This document shows, in pieces, positions 17,595 to 24,856 of a stretch of DNA of 64,000 nt (positions within the stretch are counted from its first letter, which is position 1; the number at the start of each line of letters is the position of its first letter). The notes below the pieces were generated by a model. The model did no database searches. It saw nothing but the letters and a program-made list of their open reading frames with translations, and was not told where the DNA came from. The DNA lies in contig DASXZH010000039.1 in NCBI GenBank assembly GCA_036502005.1, positions 62,001 through 126,000 on the forward strand, written 5' to 3'. The translations under genes and the position numbers were made by a program. Origin of the DNA: DASXZH01 sp036502005. GTDB taxonomy: Bacteria; Armatimonadota; Fimbriimonadia; Fimbriimonadales; Fimbriimonadaceae.

Positions 17595-18776
17595 ATGAGC
17601 CAAGTAACAGGATTTGAATTTGAACTTGCGGGGCAGACTAGGCGTTGCCCACCCTTTATTTGGCACAATGCAAAACGCGCGGACGGAAGCGAAGGAACAG
17701 TGTTGTCAGTAGATGGCAAGCTCACTCTTCCGGAACGCGGGAAACTGATTACGCATTTGCGATTACTGACCGAGAAGCCAGTTGCAGGCTGCATACAGCC
17801 GACAACCGTTAAAGTATTAGAGGGCTACCCAGTGACCGCTTTTGAGAGGTTCGATCCCAAGGCTTTTTCGCCAGAATTAGTGGACTCGCTCGGTGGACCG
17901 GTCGAGGTTATTCGCCGCGCCTTCGAAATAGTTGCGAACGTGCATGCAGCCGGATTCATTTGCGGTGCCGTGCTGGACGACAGTTTTGTTATCCGCGAAG
18001 GCGGACTTTATCTTGCTGATTTGTGCTGGATGCCTCTCTTAGAGTTGCAGCAGGTTAATGCGATGGCCACGTGCATGGGCAGCATGCCCCCTGAATTAAG
18101 CGGGGGAACTGCGGTGCCGTCCATTACCACAGATGTATGGAGTGTTGGCGCTTGGGCTACTCGTCAGCACCGGACGCTGGCCACGACCGTGTGGGCCAAA
18201 AACTGCGCGAGCGGTAACCCAGCATTGCGGCCACGATCTGTGATGGAATCGTGGAGGATACTTGAGGAAGAGCTAGCACGTCTAAAGACCGCTTCACCCT
18301 TTGTAGCCACCTACGCTGAAGTTGAAACCCCAAAGGTGGAGATGCCGACAGTTGAAAGCAAAGCACCCCCCGCCTTCGAATCTGAAGAAGCTGTTCGGCA
18401 CGAAATACCATCCGTGACACAGCCTACAACGTCACCTGTTACGGAGTGGGAACCCGAACTGGCTCCAGAAGGGATTATTCCGAAAAACGAGGAAGCTGTC
18501 AATGTTGAGGAAGAAGGGATCGTCCCCAAGGATGGCATTTATACCCCAACGTCGACCCCAATTACCCAAGAAGACCTGGATCCGGAAATTTTCGCCAGCG
18601 GTAAGGAAAAAGTACGTCCACGGCCGACTGTGGATTCTTCCGGGTCTGTTGCTTTGCGCCGCTCAGATCAGGTCAAGGCGAAAGTTATCAACGTAATTAT
18701 TCTCTTCGTTGGGGTAGGGATTGCGGTGGGATCCTACTTCATTTCAACGAGTTTCTTGAGCCAGGTTCCCAAGTGA
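17595..18776 (+). CDS. Membrane-anchored pseudokinase
   Basis: About 393 residues from an ATG at 17595 (AGGA overlapping the upstream stop); an in-frame ATG at 17550 lies inside the previous gene. The kinase outline is clear but broken. VHAAGFICGAVLDDSF stands where LHxxGxxHxDLxxxN is expected, so the catalytic Asp is Ala and the Asn is Ser. YLADLCW replaces DFG; MPPEL matches APE and DVWSVGAW matches DxWSLG. A P/E/V-rich linker (about 240-350) leads to a single C-terminal transmembrane helix (VINVIILFVGVGIAVGSYF), placing the kinase-like part in the cytosol. It probably acts as a scaffold or sensor. Confidence 0.7.
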   Translation: MSQVTGFEFELAGQTRRCPPFIWHNAKRADGSEGTVLSVDGKLTLPERGKLITHLRLLTEKPVAGCIQPTTVKVLEGYPVTAFERFDPKAFSPELVDSLGGPVEVIRRAFEIVANVHAAGFICGAVLDDSFVIREGGLYLADLCWMPLLELQQVNAMATCMGSMPPELSGGTAVPSITTDVWSVGAWATRQHRTLATTVWAKNCASGNPALRPRSVMESWRILEEELARLKTASPFVATYAEVETPKVEMPTVESKAPPAFESEEAVRHEIPSVTQPTTSPVTEWEPELAPEGIIPKNEEAVNVEEEGIVPKDGIYTPTSTPITQEDLDPEIFASGKEKVRPRPTVDSSGSVALRRSDQVKAKVINVIILFVGVGIAVGSYFISTSFLSQVPK

Positions 18777-18802
18777 TTCGGTTTTCTTGAGAGAGCAACA
18801 CT

Positions 18803-20422
18803 ATGCAAGTAACAGCAACTGCTACGCTCCCGACACTGCCTTTTAGCCGGCAACTGGACGTTCTGCGCAAGTGGATCGTTTTTGCACAGTGGGCACTCTT
18901 GATCACAGCACTCCCATTTGGCATGCTGTTGTTTGTGAGGAGGGGCGCCGAAATGGTAGCTCAATACCATGCTAAGGATCAGGATATCCCTACCCAATAT
19001 TGGTCGCTAATGATATGGCCCGCAGCCTTCTTGGGGGGGATTATCGCGATCGTAATGGGTCGAGTCATCTTGGCTTATATCGCACAGATAAGACTGAAGC
19101 GTTGGTATCACCCTGCCTTTATGGTCCGCGACTGGATCGTTGCAAGTGCCGCAATGTCGCTCATTTATGAGGGGCTTATCTTTGCTGCGAAAACGGCTCA
19201 CATACCTCACTTTGGGGAGCAAGCAGGCACTCTGCAGTTGGAGTTCCAATATAGGTTTCCGCTCCAATTAGTGGCCGGTATCGCCGGTGTGATGCTTGTT
19301 ACACGGATCGGGAATATCGTTTCGCCAGGCACGATTTTGCCGCTACGTTCCAATCGAATGGGCCCCCCAGTTCTTTATGGCATTTTAATAGTCGCCTCAA
19401 ATCAGCTTGTGGGCTCCCTGCTTTCTTGGGTGGCGAAGCAGCAGTTGGATGACCGGTGGGTGGTTATCTCGGGCACCTGCTTTATTTTCTCGGTTCTCTT
19501 CTATGTTTTTATTTCTATCCTCACTCTGGGTGTATCGGCGACGATTCCCAAGGCTGGCCTCCCCGTTGAATCTTATCTAGCCATGGTTGGCCCACCTCAA
19601 GTAGGCAAAACGGTTTTCATGTACCGGGCTTACAAAACGTTAATGAATTTCACTCTTGGCCATATGGACCTTACAGGGACACCTGCAAGCACAAGATTTA
19701 TGAAGCAAATGGATGAAGAGATGGAGGATCGTAGACGGTGGCCCCAAGCTTCCGTAGAACTAGCCACGATCCCATTCCTTTTGAGGGAAGGAATCATAAA
19801 AACCGTCGATTTTAACTGGCTCGATTTGCCTGGAGGCGTTTTCACAAGAGATGAAAGTGAAGTTGAAGACCTTTTGCGTCCCTTTGAGGAGCAGCTTTCT
19901 AAGGCCAACACCCTCGTTCTTATGTTCAGCGCTTGGGATCTCAAAGGCCTCAAATCTTTGGACGGCTACGCCTATTACGCGATTTATCGAAGGCAGGTTG
20001 TTAAGTTTTATGAGGGGGTACAAGAGAGCGGCCGTCCCAGCGATCAACTCTCAATCGCGATAATAGTTGCCCAGGCAGCGCGAGTAGATATGCAAACACG
20101 ATTTCGATTAAGACCCATGATGAAACCATTGGTGGAACACTGCGAGTTCATTGCATCGCAAGCGGGAGCAGGTAAGCCGGATGTACGTGTGTTTATTTCT
20201 AGCGCAGTGGTTAACGCAAAAAACGATGACCGGGGTGAACCGGTCCTTCCAGCGAAACCCGAACCCATTATTTCAGATAACTGTGCGGAACCAATACTTT
20301 GGCTTGCTTCGAGGGTTTTAAGGCAGAATGCCGCCGTGCTCGAGCATGCCACCAGTTTCTTCGTGTCCGGTTGTTCCCGAATCCAGAATCTTGTTGTGAG
20401 TCTGGAGGATGCTTCAAGGTAA
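18803..20422 (+). CDS. Six-TM membrane protein with P-loop GTPase-like domain
   Basis: A 539-residue protein. The first ~240 residues hold about six hydrophobic helices (for example WALLITALPFGMLLFV and CFIFSVLFYVFISILTLGV). A soluble nucleotide-binding domain follows: P-loop GPPQVGKT (about 262-270), a switch-II-like LDLPGG (about 341-346), and IVAQAARVD in the position of the guanine-specificity strand. The spacing suggests a GTPase of the TRAFAC type rather than an AAA protein, but the NKxD motif is not canonical. It lies between a membrane pseudokinase and another membrane protein, so these three genes probably act together at the membrane. Confidence 0.65.
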   Translation: MQVTATATLPTLPFSRQLDVLRKWIVFAQWALLITALPFGMLLFVRRGAEMVAQYHAKDQDIPTQYWSLMIWPAAFLGGIIAIVMGRVILAYIAQIRLKRWYHPAFMVRDWIVASAAMSLIYEGLIFAAKTAHIPHFGEQAGTLQLEFQYRFPLQLVAGIAGVMLVTRIGNIVSPGTILPLRSNRMGPPVLYGILIVASNQLVGSLLSWVAKQQLDDRWVVISGTCFIFSVLFYVFISILTLGVSATIPKAGLPVESYLAMVGPPQVGKTVFMYRAYKTLMNFTLGHMDLTGTPASTRFMKQMDEEMEDRRRWPQASVELATIPFLLREGIIKTVDFNWLDLPGGVFTRDESEVEDLLRPFEEQLSKANTLVLMFSAWDLKGLKSLDGYAYYAIYRRQVVKFYEGVQESGRPSDQLSIAIIVAQAARVDMQTRFRLRPMMKPLVEHCEFIASQAGAGKPDVRVFISSAVVNAKNDDRGEPVLPAKPEPIISDNCAEPILWLASRVLRQNAAVLEHATSFFVSGCSRIQNLVVSLEDASR

Positions 20423-20426
20423 TCGC

Positions 20427-21965
20427 ATGACTACTAAAACGCTGAAACGGCAGAACCTCTATTTTTACTGGCGATCTTATCAGCCAGACTCGGCACTTAA
20501 AGATGATGTCGTGGATCTTTCAGTACCTGACGAAACCTATCCTCGCGAGGTAGCATCACAGCTCAAATCTCTTGCTACCGCTATTGGGGCGGTCGGAGTG
20601 CCGGAACGCCTGGGAATGCTGGCTTTTCCATTGCAAGGTGCAGATTCCTTCTATATCATTAGCCGAGCAGAGACTAAGTTAAGAGAAGGCCGGCGCTACG
20701 TAGACTTTAAAGCGGTTCTATTTGAGACTGATAAGCCATTTCACGAAGCGTTTGCCTCAATGTGTCAGATTCCTTGGGGCGATTTTGAACCCGACAAATG
20801 CATCGTAGGCATCGAAGGGTCAGCGATGCCCATCGTGGACAGCCGTTCAATGGATTGGACTCCGGGCTTAAGGACAAAGTGTGAGCCAATAGAGTCTGGA
20901 GCGCAGGATGTTGCCGAACAGTTTTTGTATAAATATTTGCAGGCGAGTGCCAGCCGTGAAGAAGGGGCCTATAATCGGGCGATTGCGACAGGATTTCAAA
21001 AGGATTTCTTCGACAAATACAAAGATAAGTATCCGATCCTTGGCCTGATCCGGTCTCAGTTAGTCGCTGAATATTTTGAAGAATACGTTCCGCCGAAAGA
21101 GCCGATAAAGCTACCAACGCAGCATCGCGACACTACGGTCACCCAAGGTCTTGAAGAGTTGTGCGTGGAACTAGAAAACTCCAACCTGCCAGTGCACGTG
21201 TGGCAACGAATTTATAACAAGCTGAACGACCTCATCGATGAAATCAAGCTTATTGAGCCAGGATATAAAGAAAGGTGGACTCGTTCCGCTGCCAAGATTA
21301 GCCTCGTCGAGAATCAAATTGAAAGGCTTTATAAATCCCTCCAAACGCTAGAAAGGATCACAACCGAAGGAACTTCGAAACTTAGTGACATTAGAATAAA
21401 GTTCTATTCTTGGTACGAGAACACCTGGAAGAAGCGCCAAGGGAAGGCTGAAGCCACTTATCCCGACGAAGGCAAGTTACCTGAGCAGGCGTGGTATGCC
21501 ATCATGGGTCTTGTCATTATCGCCCTGATTGTTGCTTTTTGGTACGTGCTAGGATTGCCACCGTTTGGCGATCATCCTGTGTCACCTGCCAAAACGCAGA
21601 GTTCTAATAGCGGAGCCGTCGCGCAAGAAAACAATGAAAATTCCCCGAAACCAGATGCTGACCTGCAGTTGAGTCAGTTGTCGGCGGATCAAAATGAACC
21701 TAATGCGGGTGATAAGGTCGTTTTTACCCTCTCTCTCAACAAATCTCTAGAGAGAGATGAAAAATTCAGAATATCTAGCTCATCACGGTTGATTTCGGTT
21801 AGCAGTCCAGTAATTGGTAAGGGGGGAGTCCAAGAAGTGGATTTTGCAGGAAAGGTCTCTGCTGGAGTTAAGGCCAACACGGAAGTTACCGTGACAGCCA
21901 AATTTCAAGGTCAAACGCAGTCTTGCCAGCTCACGGTTCAGCCGAAGGCCGCGATTGGTGGCTGA
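20427..21965 (+). CDS. Single-TM protein with novel cytosolic region and Ig-like exported tail
   Basis: About 512 residues. An ATG at 20427 with AAGG upstream is chosen over one at 20409, which overlaps the previous gene and abuts its GGAGG. The N-terminal ~230 residues (starting NLYFYWRSYQP) form an unrecognised globular domain. A helical, coiled-coil-like stretch (about 235-340) precedes one transmembrane helix (IMGLVIIALIVAFWYVLGL, about 357-376). An S/N/P-rich linker and an Ig-like beta domain (about 410-510) follow, probably outside the membrane. GTPase-associated proteins of bacterial conflict systems often sit beside a GTPase like this. I suspect such a role but see no diagnostic motif. 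Confidence 0.5.
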   Translation: MTTKTLKRQNLYFYWRSYQPDSALKDDVVDLSVPDETYPREVASQLKSLATAIGAVGVPERLGMLAFPLQGADSFYIISRAETKLREGRRYVDFKAVLFETDKPFHEAFASMCQIPWGDFEPDKCIVGIEGSAMPIVDSRSMDWTPGLRTKCEPIESGAQDVAEQFLYKYLQASASREEGAYNRAIATGFQKDFFDKYKDKYPILGLIRSQLVAEYFEEYVPPKEPIKLPTQHRDTTVTQGLEELCVELENSNLPVHVWQRIYNKLNDLIDEIKLIEPGYKERWTRSAAKISLVENQIERLYKSLQTLERITTEGTSKLSDIRIKFYSWYENTWKKRQGKAEATYPDEGKLPEQAWYAIMGLVIIALIVAFWYVLGLPPFGDHPVSPAKTQSSNSGAVAQENNENSPKPDADLQLSQLSADQNEPNAGDKVVFTLSLNKSLERDEKFRISSSSRLISVSSPVIGKGGVQEVDFAGKVSAGVKANTEVTVTAKFQGQTQSCQLTVQPKAAIGG

Positions 21966-22097
21966 TTGCTGGGTAGCCATCGCATTTTTGCCAAAAGCGA
22001 CCGGAGCCGAGCTCCCGCACCCCAATAGTGTTGCTCCCTTAATATCCTGTTAATATCAAATGCGTATCCTTTGGCCTGTCTTAAGGAGCTAGTAAAA

Positions 22098-23042
22098 ATG
22101 GTTATTCTTGCCGCGCTTGCAATTGCATTTTCTCAGTGGGATGCGCCTTTGGTCGCCCAGTCCCCGATCGTCGTCCCCGGTGGGGCCGCTAAATACGATT
22201 TCATGAACTATGATGGAGCTGACCGACTAGTTCTGGCCGCACACCCGGGCAAATCTTCAGCCACGATTATCAATGCGGACACGAACGAAGTAAAGGACGT
22301 GGATTTGGGTGCGGCCTGCAACGGACTTGCGGCGGATTCAAAAGGCAAAAAACTGTATGCGGCGGGGCCCGGTAAAGCTCTTGTTCAGATCGATATGACC
22401 ACTTGGAAGCCCGCAACCAGTCTTCCATTGGATGGCCCCGGTGATTCGGTCATCTTTGATTCCAAGCGCGGCACCGTCTATGTTGATAACGACGACGGCA
22501 CCAATCTTTGGTTCGTGGATCCGAATTCGATGAAGATCAACCAGACCGTCACCATAAAAGAAGCTCCCGAAGTGATGGTGCTGGACAGCAAACGAAACAA
22601 GATCTTCCAGAACATCAAGAGCGCCAACGCAATCCAGGTTGTGGACTTGGATTCTCACACGGTAACGGCAGAATATCCACTCGGCGATCTCAGCAGCCCT
22701 CACGGCCTTGCAGAAGATGCCAAAGCGGGACGCCTTTTTAGCGTTGGCAAGAACGGCAAACTGGTCATCCTGGATGCCGATTCCGGAAAGATCCTCAGCA
22801 CGATGGACGTGGTCAAAAACAGCGATCAAATCGCCTATGACCGCAAGCTAAAACGCCTCTACATTCCCGGAACCGGTGAGATCGATGTGGTCCAGATGTC
22901 TGATGACGGCGGCAAATTGATTGGCCACGTTGATAACCCTAAGGGTTGCCACAGCATCGCAGTGGATTCCAAGACCCACAACGTTTGGGTTGTCTACGCG
23001 GACGATAAGAACAGCTACGCGCAGTGTTTTACGGCGATATAA
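22098..23042 (+). CDS. Secreted YVTN/YNCE-like beta-propeller protein
   Basis: About 314 residues from an ATG at 22098, preceded by AAGGAG nine bases upstream; the open frame begins earlier, at a TTG without support. A signal peptide covers residues ~1-21 (ending LVAQ). The rest is a run of about seven beta-propeller blades with the ..V.D..T..V / ..A.D.K...LYV pattern (KLYAAGPGKALVQID, KLVILDADSGKIL). Such proteins are usually extracellular or periplasmic surface proteins. It lies about 130 bases past the chaperone locus and reads as a separate gene. Confidence 0.8.
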   Translation: MVILAALAIAFSQWDAPLVAQSPIVVPGGAAKYDFMNYDGADRLVLAAHPGKSSATIINADTNEVKDVDLGAACNGLAADSKGKKLYAAGPGKALVQIDMTTWKPATSLPLDGPGDSVIFDSKRGTVYVDNDDGTNLWFVDPNSMKINQTVTIKEAPEVMVLDSKRNKIFQNIKSANAIQVVDLDSHTVTAEYPLGDLSSPHGLAEDAKAGRLFSVGKNGKLVILDADSGKILSTMDVVKNSDQIAYDRKLKRLYIPGTGEIDVVQMSDDGGKLIGHVDNPKGCHSIAVDSKTHNVWVVYADDKNSYAQCFTAI

Positions 23043-23102
23043 ATGGGCCTAAGTGAAGAGAGGCAATCGCAAGCCCCTTCTCACCAGGAGCCGCTTCCCG
23101 AT

Positions 23103-23181
23103 GTCATCCCGAACTCCGTGTGAGGGATTTCTGCGGCTAGGGCTTTGCCCCCAGGATTCCTCACACGGAGTTCGGAATGAC
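23103..23181. repeat. Inverted-repeat copy of an intergenic 'GAACTCCGTGTGAGG' element
   Basis: The left arm (23103-23126) and right arm (23158-23181) are 24-base inverted copies with two mismatches, separated by about 31 bases. The core GAACTCCGTGTGAGG recurs as direct copies at 46721-46808, so this is a dispersed intergenic element of this genome. It lies just after the beta-propeller gene, where the hairpin could also help end transcription. The remaining bases up to 23722 hold no intact gene. Confidence 0.75.
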
Positions 23182-23568
23182 AAAGACCGCCAGCTGATGG
23201 AAGGACTGCCGCTCACTTCCTAATTGAACATAACTTCCTGTAGGTTTTACATTAACGGCTGGTCGTCCGTCTGTTTCCAAGAGGCCAAAAAGGAGGACAA
23301 GTAGCTCATGCAAATGATGGATCGGCGTCAAGATTATTCCAAGAAGTGGGGCTGTTTTTTTAATTTCTAATTGTTTTTGAACCTATTATGCGCCGCAAAA
23401 TACCGCACAATTCCGCACAATCCCACATGTAAGTTGAGCTCTGGGATTTTGAAACTGTCTCTGGCCTCCCCCAAACAATAACATCCCGTTAAGGTCCGGT
23501 TAAGGAAGAATAAGCCTTGATTAACCCTCCTTAATGAACGCCGCGCCCGACAAACATCCACCACTACA

Positions 23569-23637
23569 ATGAGGATGTGTTGGAGGGATTCATTCATAAA
23601 AGCTTTCAGTCTTATCGAATTGCTGGTTGTTAAATAA
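23569..23637 (+). pseudogene. Truncated type IV prepilin-like N-terminus
   Basis: A 22-codon frame (ATG 23569, TAA 23635) ends in KAFSLIELLVVK. This is the conserved prepilin N-terminal methylation motif (normally G-FSLIELLVV followed by IAIIA). The frame stops exactly where the hydrophobic helix should continue, and no pilin-like sequence follows. Either the rest of a pilin/pseudopilin gene was deleted or this is a chance match. The motif is ten residues long and specific, so a remnant is more likely. Prepilin-type genes are abundant in planctomycete-like bacteria. Confidence 0.55.
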
Positions 23638-23722
23638 ATTGGTTGGCCAAATCAACCCCTTCCAAAAACAACTCTTTTTTGCCTTCAGCCCCAAATGGGT
23701 CCAAAATAGACCACAATGATTT

Positions 23723-24811
23723 GTGGACAGGAGAGAGTTTCTTAAGACGGCTACGGCAGTCGGGTTAGGATTCGGACTGTCAGGCCGAAGAACGATGGCA
23801 GCAATTTCCGAGTCCCTCACCAAAACCGCATACCCAGTTAAAGACCGAAAGTATTTTATATGGACCGGTCGTAGCGACAAGCAGAGCGAAGCCGATCTCA
23901 GGACCAGATACCAAAAAATCAAATCGCACGGCATCCATGGCGTTTTCCTAGAAGGCGGGCTGAACGACAGAGAATTTAATCTAATCCGAGAGGCGGGCCT
24001 AGAGCTTCACTCCTGGATGTGGACGACCAATCGCGGTGAGCAATTTATTAGGGATCACCACCCCGATTGGTTTATGGTGAGCCGAAGCGGAAAGTCTTGC
24101 TTCGACCATCCCCCGTACGTAGATTATTATCGCTGGATCTCGCCAGTAATTCCCGGCGTTCAAAGCTATCTAAGCGAGCGCGTTGCCGAACTGGCTGCCC
24201 ACCCCGCCGTGCAGGGCGTTCACTTGGATTACGTGCGTTATCCGGATGTGATCTTGCCCCGAGCTTTATGGGACAAATATAAGCTCGTTCAAAACGAAGA
24301 GCTGGCGGATTACGATTTTTGCTATAGCGACCACACGCGAAAGGCATTCAAAGATTTTTGCGGCCGCGATCCGCTTGAAATCGAAGATCCCGCCCACGAT
24401 CAGCAGTGGTTGCATTTCCGCTACGATTCTGTGACTCACCTCGTTAAGAAATTGGCCAAGGTTGCTCACGACCACAGCAAAGAGATCACAGCGGCGGTTT
24501 TCCCAACGCCCCACATGGCCCGCAAGATTTGCCGCCAAGATTGGGATAAGTTTCCCCTGGACGGCTTCTGCCCAATGACCTACCATGCCTTTTACAATGA
24601 GGGTATCGATTGGATCGGAAGTTGCGTTTTGGAGAACATTCAGTCCGTTTCTGTACCGATCTATGCCGGTCTTTATATGCCGGATCTTGGAAAGGTCGAC
24701 GACTTCAAGCGAGCGATCCAGGTTTCCCTGCACAATGGCGCGGCCGGGGTTTCGCTTTTCGGCGGCGTGGACGACGCTCACTGGGCGGCGTTTGAAGAAG
24801 CGATAGTGTAG
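23723..24811 (+). CDS. Tat-exported glycoside-hydrolase-like protein (GHL10-type barrel)
   Basis: A 362-residue protein with a GTG start chosen because it opens directly on a Tat signal, RREFLKTATAVGLGFGL. The body is a TIM-barrel with HGIHGVFLEGG early and VQGVHLDYVRYPD near residue 170. The latter is typical of the glycosyl-hydrolase-like GHL10/DUF family, where the Asp is placed as a catalytic residue. Later strands read DGFCPMTYHAF and VPIYAGLYMPD. The substrate is unknown. No sugar-operon partners lie beside it. Confidence 0.7.
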   Translation: MDRREFLKTATAVGLGFGLSGRRTMAAISESLTKTAYPVKDRKYFIWTGRSDKQSEADLRTRYQKIKSHGIHGVFLEGGLNDREFNLIREAGLELHSWMWTTNRGEQFIRDHHPDWFMVSRSGKSCFDHPPYVDYYRWISPVIPGVQSYLSERVAELAAHPAVQGVHLDYVRYPDVILPRALWDKYKLVQNEELADYDFCYSDHTRKAFKDFCGRDPLEIEDPAHDQQWLHFRYDSVTHLVKKLAKVAHDHSKEITAAVFPTPHMARKICRQDWDKFPLDGFCPMTYHAFYNEGIDWIGSCVLENIQSVSVPIYAGLYMPDLGKVDDFKRAIQVSLHNGAAGVSLFGGVDDAHWAAFEEAIV

Positions 24812-24856
24812 CCTCCATTCCCCCGCAAATTTACCGATACTTCCAATAGGCCCTTT

